A DNA stretch of 5,997 nt from Bacteroidia bacterium. GTDB lineage: Bacteria > Bacteroidota > Bacteroidia > NS11-12g > UBA955. Below are positions 1 to 5,997 of the stretch, one piece after another. A program made the translations under genes and the position numbers. The stretch's first letter is position 1, and the number at the start of each line of letters is the position of its first letter. A model generated the notes under the pieces. It searched no databases and was not told the DNA's origin. It was given only the letters and a program-made list of their open reading frames with translations. The DNA is taken from NCBI GenBank assembly GCA_014376345.1, contig JACMRS010000249.1:1-5997 (forward strand), in the 5' to 3' direction.

Positions 1-1665
1 ATGAAAGAAGGTAACAATAAAAAAATTGGTGGATCTTTTTCAATCAGTCCTATTGCTGGTCGACTTAGTTTGGAAGGACCAATAGGTAAGTCAGGTAAAA
101 CGACATTCGCTGTTTCCGGACGACGCACTTTTCTTGATATAATCACAAAACCGTTTTTTCAGAAAGGAAATTCTTTCGGATATTACTTTTACGATTTCAA
201 TGCTAAAGTATGCCATACTTTTAGTCAGAAAGATAAAATATTCGTTAGCTTTTATTCGGGAATAGATAAATTTAAAATTACAGCAACCAACAAAGACACT
301 CAGGGTGGAACTACTGCAACCGATAAAAGTTCAGTAATCCTCAAATGGGGAAATCAAACAGGCGCTTTCAGATGGAACCACGTTATCAGTAATAAACTTT
401 TTTCTAATTACACATTAAACTTTACCCGGTTTCAATTCGATGTAATTAATACCTTTGAACAAACCAGACAAACTGATACTACTTTTGATCAGGCAGGACT
501 TTATCTGCGTTATTTCTCAGGCATAAGAGACTGGGCAGTGAAAGCTGATTATGAATACACACCCGATGCCCGTAATAAAATTCGCTTTGGAGGAAGTTAT
601 ATAAACCATGGTTTTGCTCCGGGTGCCGCACAGCTTAAATTTACGGGCAACGGACCCGGAAATCTGGATACTTTACTTGGACCAAACGGCAGAATCTATA
701 CAAACGAACTCGCTATTTACGGAGAGGATGAAAGAAGGATTACCAAACGAGTGAAAGTTAATGGTGGACTGCGGGCAGTAGGTTATAATGTTAGAGGTAA
801 AACTACTTTTTATCTTGAACCACGTTTCTCTTTAAATAAAAATTTTGACGGGAAGTTCGCTATTAAAGGAGCTTATTCAATGATGAATCAGTTTCTTCAC
901 TTGCTGGCAAATAGTGGAACATCGCTTCCAACGGATTTGTGGGTTCCTGCAACTGATAAAATTAAACCACAAACTTCACAGCAGGTTTCTATCGGATTAA
1001 ATGTTCCTTTAAAACAAGCATTTGAATTTACTGTTGAAGGATATTATAAATGGATGAAAAATCTGATTGATTACAAAGAAGGGGCAAATTTTGCAGCGAT
1101 CAATCAATCGTGGGAAGATAAAGTGCTGGCAGGCAATGGTCAGAGTTATGGTGCAGAATTTTTAATTCAAAAGAAAACCGGACCATTAACAGGATGGATT
1201 GGTTACACACTTGCGTGGGCAAACAGGAGAATTATCGGAATCAATAACGATAAAACATATCCGTTTAAATACGACAGACGCCACGATGTTTCTCTTGTAT
1301 CGAGTTACAAATACAGTGAGAAATATACCTTTTCTGCAAGTGTTGTTTTTTCAACCGGTAATGCAATTACTTTTCCTATCGGTCAGTATCTGGATATTAA
1401 TGGCAATGTAGTTTATGAGTATGGTTCTAAAAACGCATTCAGGTTAAACAATAACAGCAGACTGGATATTGGTTATACCAAAATGCTTGATAAAAAGCGA
1501 AATAAAAGAAATCTTGAACAAAGCTGGACTTTTTCTATTTACAACGTACTCGCACATAACAATCCATATTATGTTTATGTCGATAATACAACTTCACCTG
1601 CCAAAGTAAAGCAGATTTCATTGTTCGGCTTTGTACCCGGAATAGCTTATAACCTTAAATTTTAA
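1..1665 (+). CDS. TonB-dependent outer-membrane receptor, C-terminal barrel (5' partial)
   Basis: This is the beta-barrel part of a TonB-dependent receptor, which imports a ligand across the outer membrane using energy from TonB-ExbBD. The reading frame is open from the first base. The ATG at position 1 is probably an internal methionine: there is no signal peptide, no carboxypeptidase-like regulatory domain and no plug, and residues 1-50 (EGNNKK, then LEGPIGK and SGRRTFLD) match the start of the barrel after the plug in this family. About 200-250 N-terminal residues are therefore likely missing to the left. The 554 visible residues show alternating aromatic/polar strands, the family-like stretch DLWVPATDK (312-320), YDRRHD (424-429) and FSTGNAITFP (450-459). 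The protein ends in phenylalanine (YNLKF), the usual C-terminal signal for barrel assembly. A DUF4249 lipoprotein follows after 10 nt, as is typical for this receptor subgroup. The ligand cannot be told from sequence. The family call is secure and the partial status very likely. Confidence 0.93.
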   Translation: MKEGNNKKIGGSFSISPIAGRLSLEGPIGKSGKTTFAVSGRRTFLDIITKPFFQKGNSFGYYFYDFNAKVCHTFSQKDKIFVSFYSGIDKFKITATNKDTQGGTTATDKSSVILKWGNQTGAFRWNHVISNKLFSNYTLNFTRFQFDVINTFEQTRQTDTTFDQAGLYLRYFSGIRDWAVKADYEYTPDARNKIRFGGSYINHGFAPGAAQLKFTGNGPGNLDTLLGPNGRIYTNELAIYGEDERRITKRVKVNGGLRAVGYNVRGKTTFYLEPRFSLNKNFDGKFAIKGAYSMMNQFLHLLANSGTSLPTDLWVPATDKIKPQTSQQVSIGLNVPLKQAFEFTVEGYYKWMKNLIDYKEGANFAAINQSWEDKVLAGNGQSYGAEFLIQKKTGPLTGWIGYTLAWANRRIIGINNDKTYPFKYDRRHDVSLVSSYKYSEKYTFSASVVFSTGNAITFPIGQYLDINGNVVYEYGSKNAFRLNNNSRLDIGYTKMLDKKRNKRNLEQSWTFSIYNVLAHNNPYYVYVDNTTSPAKVKQISLFGFVPGIAYNLKF

Positions 1666-1675
1666 TTAATAAATT

Positions 1676-2524
1676 ATGAAACAATTCGCGATTATTATTT
1701 TTATTGTTACACTGGTTTCTTGCGAAAAAGACATCACCGTAGACTTACCCGTTTACAGCGAAAAACTCGTTGTTAACTGTGCTTTCAATAACAGTTCTCC
1801 AATTATTCTGGATGTCTCTCACAGTATTGATATTCTTTCAGGTAACCGTAATTTTTTTGTTAACGATGCAAATGTTAAGCTTTATGAAAATGGTGTTCTG
1901 TTGCAAACTGTTCCTTATGTTTTAGGAAAATATGAATCTACAATAATTGCAATTCCGGGAAGAACTTATAAAGTTGTCGTAAACAGAGGAGATTATCCTG
2001 AAGCAACCGGTGAATCTACTATTCCATTGTTTACAGGTGGTTTGCAAAGTTCTTACAAAGACTCTGTATCAACAGATTCTTCCGGTTTTCCTGTTGGTGA
2101 AATTACGGTGAGGTTTGCTGATGACGGAAGTACAAGAAATTATTACAAGATATTTCTACAGTCGTACGACAACACTACCATGCAGTTTAAAGAAATGATT
2201 CCTGTTTCGAATGATCCTTTGCTTGTAGATGGTTCTGCTGACAACAGTCAGGGTGGTGTAATTATCAGTGATCTTACATTTAATGGTAAAACAAGAGAAT
2301 TTAAATTCAGAACTGAATTTGGTTCAGCACTTGGAACGCCAAAGTATATTATTACGCTCGAACTAATCAGTAAAGAATATTATGATTATCTGACAGACAT
2401 TAAAAATTTTCAACCCAATACCGGTGGTATTATTTCATCTGAACCTGTTCTGGTAAATAGTAATATTAAAAACGGACTTGGTATTTTTACAGGTACTTAC
2501 CTTGAATCGGATACTATCAGATAA
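1676..2524 (+). CDS. DUF4249 domain-containing lipoprotein
   Basis: The product is 282 residues with a short lipoprotein signal peptide: a hydrophobic stretch at residues 4-14, then the lipobox LVSC with Cys16 as the lipidated residue. The mature protein begins CEKDITVDLP. The charged residues just after the cysteine resemble the lipoprotein export signal that sends Bacteroidota lipoproteins to the cell surface, so surface exposure is plausible but inferred. The rest fits DUF4249: an early segment with KLVVNC, an Ig-like beta region with VKLYENG and PGRTYKVVV, and the typical ending with EPVLVNSNIKNGLGIF near residues 257-272. No catalytic motif is visible. The molecular function of DUF4249 is not established. 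Its constant position behind a TonB-dependent receptor suggests an accessory role in binding or uptake, similar in arrangement to SusD-type partners but a different family. The start lies 10 nt after the receptor stop, with no clear Shine-Dalgarno sequence. The stop is 4 nt before purT, so co-transcription is likely. Confidence 0.9.
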   Translation: MKQFAIIIFIVTLVSCEKDITVDLPVYSEKLVVNCAFNNSSPIILDVSHSIDILSGNRNFFVNDANVKLYENGVLLQTVPYVLGKYESTIIAIPGRTYKVVVNRGDYPEATGESTIPLFTGGLQSSYKDSVSTDSSGFPVGEITVRFADDGSTRNYYKIFLQSYDNTTMQFKEMIPVSNDPLLVDGSADNSQGGVIISDLTFNGKTREFKFRTEFGSALGTPKYIITLELISKEYYDYLTDIKNFQPNTGGIISSEPVLVNSNIKNGLGIFTGTYLESDTIR

Positions 2525-2528
2525 TCAA

Positions 2529-3692
2529 ATGATAAAAAAAATAATGCTTCTGGGATCAGGAGAGCTTGGAAAAGAATTTGTGATAGCAGCTAAAAGACTG
2601 GGACAATATGTAATTGCTGTAGATTCTTATAAAGGTGCTCCCGCAATGCAGGTGGCAGATGAATTTGAAGTGCTGGATATGTTGAACGGTGAAGCACTTG
2701 ATGCTGTAGTTAATAAACATAATCCGGACATTATTGTTCCGGAAATTGAAGCTATCAGAACAGAACGTTTTTATGCTTATGAGCAACAGGGAATTCATGT
2801 TGTGCCCAGTGCAAGGGCTGCAAATTATACAATGAACAGAAAAGCTATTCGTGATTTAGCGTCAAAGGAGCTTGGAGTTAGAACTGCAGATTACCGCTAT
2901 GCAACAAATGCTGAAGAACTTCATAAAGCTGTTGCAGAAGTTGGAATGCCTTGTGTGGTAAAACCATTAATGTCTTCTTCAGGAAAAGGGCAAAGTGTTA
3001 TCAGATTAGAAGCAGATATAGATAAAGCATGGCAAGATGCTGCCGATAAAGGTCGTGGAGACATGGCTGAAGTAATTGTTGAGGCCTTTGTTACTTTTAA
3101 TTCTGAAATAACTTTACTTACTTTAACTCAGGAAAACGGCAATACCTTATTTTGTCCTCCTATTGGGCACCGCCAGGAGCGTGGTGATTATATGGAAAGC
3201 TGGCAGCCTTGTATTATTTCAGAAGCACATTTGAAGGAAGCACAATACATGGCAGCTTTGGTTACAAAAGCCTTAACAGGAACAGGTATCTGGGGTGTTG
3301 AATTTTTTCTTGCAGATGACGGAGTTTATTTTTCTGAACTCTCACCCCGACCACATGATACAGGAATGGTAACTCTTGCAGGAACGCAGAATTTTAATCA
3401 GTTTGAACTTCATCTTAGAGCTGTACTCGGAATTCCGATAATAGAAATAACACATGAAAGGGCAGGAGCAAGTGCTGTAATTCTTTCAACCGTAGAAAAG
3501 ACAGTACCTCAATATTCAGGTATTGCAGAAGCGGCATCTTCAGAAAAATCAGATCTCAGAATTTTTGGTAAACCAGAAACAAGATTATACAGACGAATGG
3601 GTGTTGCCCTAGCTTATGATAAAACGGGAACTGATATTAACAGTATTACTAAACGCGCAGTAGAGATTGCTTCAAAAGTAAAAATACAATAA
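2529..3692 (+). CDS. purT: Formate-dependent phosphoribosylglycinamide formyltransferase (GAR transformylase 2)
   Basis: PurT is a cytoplasmic ATP-grasp enzyme that joins formate to glycinamide ribonucleotide using ATP, giving formyl-GAR in the third step of purine synthesis without folate. From the ATG at 2529 the protein has 387 residues, against 392 in E. coli. Visible landmarks are the N-terminal GAR-binding motif LLGSGELGKE (7-16), IVPEIEAI (69-76), the ATP-grasp loop MSSSGKGQ (148-155), GHRQERGDYMESWQP (213-227), GVEFF with putative Mg ligand Glu258, SELSPRPHDTG (269-279) with Glu270 and Asp277, and FGKPE (346-350) followed by RR at 355-356. No key residue appears to be missing. The frame stays open back to an ATG at 2478, but that start would add 17 unrelated residues and overlap the DUF4249 gene. 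The start at 2529 puts the family motif at the expected place, 4 nt after the preceding stop. No Shine-Dalgarno sequence is visible, which is normal in this phylum. The SRPBCC gene begins 8 nt after the stop. Confidence 0.96.
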   Translation: MIKKIMLLGSGELGKEFVIAAKRLGQYVIAVDSYKGAPAMQVADEFEVLDMLNGEALDAVVNKHNPDIIVPEIEAIRTERFYAYEQQGIHVVPSARAANYTMNRKAIRDLASKELGVRTADYRYATNAEELHKAVAEVGMPCVVKPLMSSSGKGQSVIRLEADIDKAWQDAADKGRGDMAEVIVEAFVTFNSEITLLTLTQENGNTLFCPPIGHRQERGDYMESWQPCIISEAHLKEAQYMAALVTKALTGTGIWGVEFFLADDGVYFSELSPRPHDTGMVTLAGTQNFNQFELHLRAVLGIPIIEITHERAGASAVILSTVEKTVPQYSGIAEAASSEKSDLRIFGKPETRLYRRMGVALAYDKTGTDINSITKRAVEIASKVKIQ

Positions 3693-3700
3693 TTACATCA

Positions 3701-4081
3701 ATGAAAGATTACAAAAAATATTATATGCTGAATGCTAAACCTGAAATGGTTTATAAAGCACTTACTGATCCAAATGTTATCGAGTTATGGACCGGTGATA
3801 CAGCAGAGATGACTACAGAACCTGGTTCTGAATTCAGTCTTTGGGGCGGCGATATATGCGGTAAGAATATAGATTTTATTGAAAATAAGAAGATTGTTCA
3901 ACAGTGGTATTTTGAAGGTGAACCTGAAGAATCTATAGTTACGATAAAACTCCACGAAGATAAGCATGGCACTTCAGTAGAATTGCGCCATATTAACATT
4001 CCTGATGCCGAATATGAAAGCATCTCTGAAGGTTGGGACGAATTTTACTTCGGCAACCTGATAGAGTTTTACGAAAACTAA
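3701..4081 (+). CDS. Small SRPBCC / AHSA1-like (START-fold) protein
   Basis: The 126-residue product matches a single SRPBCC helix-grip domain of the AHSA1-like type, whose members bind hydrophobic ligands or act as Hsp90 co-chaperone-like factors. This member has no assigned ligand. Features seen are an N-terminal strand and helix with PEMVYKALTDP (14-24), a strand motif EFSLWGGDICG (44-54), Trp69 in IVQQWYF (65-71), GTSVELRH (90-97) and the C-terminal helix starting GWDEFYFGNL (111-120), comparable to the GW..Y...L pattern of the family. It is at the short end for the family but has both ends of the fold, so it looks intact. There is no signal peptide or membrane segment, so it should be cytoplasmic, and it is rich in acidic residues. 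It starts 8 nt after purT and probably shares its transcript; a functional link to purine synthesis is not evident. Its TAA stop interlocks with the kdsA stop on the other strand. Confidence 0.85.
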   Translation: MKDYKKYYMLNAKPEMVYKALTDPNVIELWTGDTAEMTTEPGSEFSLWGGDICGKNIDFIENKKIVQQWYFEGEPEESIVTIKLHEDKHGTSVELRHINIPDAEYESISEGWDEFYFGNLIEFYEN

Positions 4082-4890
4082 ATAATTGCTTTTCTTATTT
4101 TAAGAAGCTTTTCCAACAAGGGTTCCAGTTGGTCTAAATGGAGCATGTTGGCACCATCGCTTTTTGCTTCTTTTGGTCGTGGATGTGTTTCCAGAAACAA
4201 TCCGTCAGCACCGGTTGCAATTGCAGCTTTGGCAATTGTTTCAATTAAAGCAGGTAAGCCACCTGTAACTCCTGCAGCTTGATTTGGCTGTTGCAGACTG
4301 TGCGTAATATCCATCACAACAGGAAATCCTGTTTCTTTCATCCATGGAATATTTCTGAAATCAACAATCATATCACCATAACCAAACATGTTACCGCGGT
4401 CGGTAAGCATAATATTATTATTTCCACTGTCTACCACTTTCTGCGCTGCATGTTGCATAGCTGAAGCTGCTGCAAACTGACCTTTTTTAATGTTTACCAC
4501 CTTGCCGGTTTTAGCTGCTGCAATCAGCAAATCAGTTTGCCTGAAAAGGAAAGCCGGAATCTGAAGTACATCAACATATTCTGCAGCCATAGCCGCTTCG
4601 TGCGTTTCGTGGATGTCTGTAACAGTAGGCACACCGAAATGTTTTCCTACTTTTTGCAATATTGCAAGAGCTTTTTCATCGCCTATTCCTGTAAATGAAT
4701 CAACTCTCGAACGGTTTGCTTTTCTGTATGAGCCTTTGAAAACCCATGGAATCTGTAATTTATCTGAAATAGTGTTTATGCGTTCGGCAATCTCGAAAGC
4801 AATATCTTCGCCTTCAATAGCGCATGGACCTGCAAGAATGAAAAAGTTATTATTACCTGTATGTTTCAGGCCTGGAATATTGATAGTCAT
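4078..4890 (-). CDS. kdsA: 3-deoxy-8-phosphooctulonate synthase (Kdo8P synthase), metal-dependent type
   Basis: KdsA condenses phosphoenolpyruvate with arabinose-5-phosphate to make Kdo-8-phosphate, the precursor of the Kdo sugar that joins lipid A to the LPS core. The 270-residue cytoplasmic TIM-barrel protein carries GPCAIEGE (21-28), FKGSYRKANRSR (51-62), TDIHE (91-95), QIPAFLFRQTDL (110-121), NIKKGQF (133-139), TDRGNMFGYG (163-172), DITHSLQQP (194-202), LETHPRP (233-239) and SDGAN (244-248). Cys23 sits where the metal-independent E. coli enzyme has Asn26, and His197, Glu234 and Asp245 fill the other metal positions, so this is the metal-dependent class. It is slightly shorter than the 284-residue E. 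coli enzyme. The ATG at 4890 is the first in frame after an upstream TAA. The gene is convergent with the SRPBCC gene (4-nt overlap) and divergent from the SpoIIM-like gene, so within this window it forms its own transcription unit. Confidence 0.97.
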   Translation of the reverse strand: MTINIPGLKHTGNNNFFILAGPCAIEGEDIAFEIAERINTISDKLQIPWVFKGSYRKANRSRVDSFTGIGDEKALAILQKVGKHFGVPTVTDIHETHEAAMAAEYVDVLQIPAFLFRQTDLLIAAAKTGKVVNIKKGQFAAASAMQHAAQKVVDSGNNNIMLTDRGNMFGYGDMIVDFRNIPWMKETGFPVVMDITHSLQQPNQAAGVTGGLPALIETIAKAAIATGADGLFLETHPRPKEAKSDGANMLHLDQLEPLLEKLLKIRKAII

Positions 4891-4911
4891 TAATCTGAAA
4901 TTTTAAAAAAG

Positions 4912-4930
4912 CAAAGTAACAACAAATATA
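4912..4930 (-). promoter_or_regulatory. Candidate kdsA promoter (-7 element)
   Basis: Reading the minus strand from 4930, TATATTTG matches the Bacteroidota -7 consensus TAnnTTTG exactly. It is followed closely by TTACTTTG (4919-4912), which has one mismatch. Either would give a kdsA leader of only about 15-30 nt. I found no good TTG at the -33 spacing for either box, and short AT-rich motifs arise easily by chance, so this is a position-supported candidate only. Confidence 0.35.
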
Positions 4931-5009
4931 TCTGAGTGAAGGTATTTTGATAATGAAATGATATCTAATAATGCTGTAAGAAAAATTTTTATTGCTAATG
5001 TTAATTTAC

Positions 5010-5017
5010 TATTCTTG
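5010..5017 (+). promoter_or_regulatory. Weak candidate -7 element for the SpoIIM-like gene
   Basis: TATTCTTG matches TAnnTTTG with one mismatch and ends 8 nt before the ATG at 5026. If used, the transcript would be leaderless or nearly so. A TTG at 4992-4994 is too close (15 nt) for the usual -33 spacing. No Shine-Dalgarno sequence precedes the ATG. The evidence is weak; the main support is that a divergent gene start must have some promoter in this 135-nt gap. Confidence 0.18.
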
Positions 5018-5025
5018 TACTTCCT

Positions 5026-5997
5026 ATGCGCGAAACGCAGTTTATAGAACAAAATAAAGAAAAGTGGAAGAGTTTTGAGGAGCAACTCCGCAGCTCAAAG
5101 GTAAATCCTGAGCAGCTTCGTGAGCAATTTGTTCAGGTTACCGACGACCTTTCATATTCCAGAACATTTTATAAGAATCGCTCGGTTAGAGTGTACTTAA
5201 ACAGTCTGGGTACTACAGTTTACGGAAAAATTTACCGAAACAAAACTGATTTCCTTAAATCTGTCAAAAGTTTCTTTACTTATGATGTGCCTCTGATTTC
5301 ATATAAAAGTCGTTACATTTATCTGCTTTCTTTTGTACTTTTAATCATCAGCGTTGCTATAGGCATGATTTCCAGTCATAAAGATCCTGAGTTTGCCTCT
5401 TCTATTCTTGGTTCCGGGTATATCAGCAAAACCATGGAGAATATCAAAAATGGCAATCCCATGGGAATTTATAAAGATACACCGCCTTTCAGCATGTTTT
5501 TGGCTATTGCAAGAAACAATCTCATGGTTGGGTTTTACTTCTTTATTTTTGGTTTGATATTTTCTTACGGATCAATAGTACTGCTGGTTCGCAATGGTAT
5601 TATGCTGGGTACGTTTATGTATTTCTTTTATTCAAGAGGGCTTTCACTTGAATTTAATTTTACCGTGTGGATGCATGGTACAATAGAAATTATCGGGATG
5701 ATATTTGAATGTGCCGCAGGTGTTGTGCTCGGAAGAGGATTACTTTTCCCCGGAACCTTATCACGTTACAAATCTTTTTCTCTTTGGGCCAGAAGAGGTA
5801 CCATGTTATATCTCGGTCTAGTTCCATTTATCATTTTCGCAGCTTTTATAGAATCTTATTTAACAAGACTTACAGACATTTCAAATGTTATCCGTGGATT
5901 AATTATTTTCGGATCATTTATGCTGATGGTTTTTTATTTTGTGATTTATCCATTGAGGAAATTTCACAATAAAGAACCACTTGAAACCAATGAAGGA
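5026..5997 (+). CDS. SpoIIM / COG1300 family membrane protein (3' partial)
   Basis: The frame from the ATG at 5026 runs 324 codons to the last base with no stop, so the C-terminus lies outside the window. The ATG is the only sensible start: an in-frame TAA lies at 5002-5004 with no other start between. The first 95 residues are polar and helical. Membrane segments follow at roughly 97-115, 166-188, 191-203, 214-235, 260-275 and 289-309. Family motifs are RNNLMVGF (163-170), LVRNGIMLGT (187-196), WMHGTIEI (215-222), GRGLLFPG (236-243) and AAFIESYLTR (272-281), which match the stage II sporulation protein M family. In Bacillus SpoIIM works in septal peptidoglycan remodelling during sporulation. 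Bacteroidota do not sporulate, so the name marks only homology and the role here is unknown. Homologues in this phylum often neighbour RDD, DUF4129, MoxR and DUF58 genes. The polar, charged tail at residues 311-324 suggests that little of the protein is missing. Confidence 0.9.
   Translation, partial: MRETQFIEQNKEKWKSFEEQLRSSKVNPEQLREQFVQVTDDLSYSRTFYKNRSVRVYLNSLGTTVYGKIYRNKTDFLKSVKSFFTYDVPLISYKSRYIYLLSFVLLIISVAIGMISSHKDPEFASSILGSGYISKTMENIKNGNPMGIYKDTPPFSMFLAIARNNLMVGFYFFIFGLIFSYGSIVLLVRNGIMLGTFMYFFYSRGLSLEFNFTVWMHGTIEIIGMIFECAAGVVLGRGLLFPGTLSRYKSFSLWARRGTMLYLGLVPFIIFAAFIESYLTRLTDISNVIRGLIIFGSFMLMVFYFVIYPLRKFHNKEPLETNEG

Noticed and set aside
1..3. ATG at the first base as the true start of the receptor
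   Set aside because: The protein would lack a signal peptide and plug domain. The sequence begins at the plug/barrel junction typical of the family, so the codon is almost certainly internal.
1199..1411. Open frame of 70 codons on the plus strand inside the receptor gene
   Set aside because: It lies wholly within the TonB-dependent receptor in another frame and resembles no known protein.
2478..2528. Extended purT start adding 17 residues upstream of the ATG at 2529
   Set aside because: It would overlap the DUF4249 gene by 47 nt, and the extra residues do not resemble the PurT N-terminus. The ATG at 2529 puts LLGSGELGKE at the expected distance.
4091..4108. AT-rich inverted repeat TTCTTA-TTT-TAAGAA near the convergent gene ends, as a possible bidirectional terminator
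   Set aside because: The stem is only 6 bp and almost all A/T, it lies inside the kdsA coding end, and no clear U-tract follows. It is most likely chance in AT-rich sequence.
4613..4906. Plus-strand open frame of 97 codons, and another at 4279-4464, opposite kdsA
   Set aside because: Both are antisense shadows of the well-supported kdsA gene, with no recognisable domain.
4903..5085. Minus-strand open frame of 60 codons spanning the kdsA/SpoIIM-like intergenic region
   Set aside because: It overlaps the kdsA promoter region and the start of the SpoIIM-like gene, and its composition is that of translated AT-rich DNA. No start signal or homology is evident.
5709..5972. Plus-strand open frame of 87 codons near the right edge
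   Set aside because: It is an out-of-frame shadow of the SpoIIM-like gene, which shows clear family motifs across this stretch.

Overview
This window looks like chromosomal DNA from a member of the Bacteroidota. The evidence is a TonB-dependent outer-membrane receptor followed directly by a DUF4249 lipoprotein (a pairing typical of this phylum), AT-rich base composition, translation starts without Shine-Dalgarno sequences, TAnnTTTG-like promoter motifs, and a Kdo8P synthase gene showing that the cell makes LPS. I cannot fix genus or family from sequence alone.

Layout. Positions 1-4081 hold four same-strand genes with gaps of only 10, 4 and 8 nt: the C-terminal barrel of a TonB-dependent receptor (its 5' end lies outside the window), a DUF4249 surface-type lipoprotein, purT (formate-dependent GAR transformylase) and a small SRPBCC/AHSA1-like protein. 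The spacing suggests one transcript. Its last gene meets kdsA (minus strand, 4078-4890) head-on, with the two stop codons interlocked in the tetranucleotide CTAA. A 135-nt divergent intergenic region (4891-5025) separates kdsA from a plus-strand membrane protein of the SpoIIM/COG1300 family. That gene starts at 5026 and stays open to the last base of the window.

How the genes work together. The receptor and DUF4249 protein probably form an outer-membrane uptake or surface-binding pair for an unknown ligand. PurT uses ATP and formate to make formyl-GAR for purine synthesis. KdsA makes Kdo-8-phosphate for the LPS inner core and carries the residues of the metal-dependent class. The SpoIIM-like protein in other Bacteroidota commonly lies near RDD, DUF4129, MoxR-ATPase and DUF58 genes, which may lie beyond the right edge. 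I see no mobile element, CRISPR array, RNA gene or tandem repeat. I also see no convincing undescribed system. The most notable points are the mixed receptor/lipoprotein/purT/SRPBCC gene run, the interlocked convergent stops and the class assignment of KdsA.
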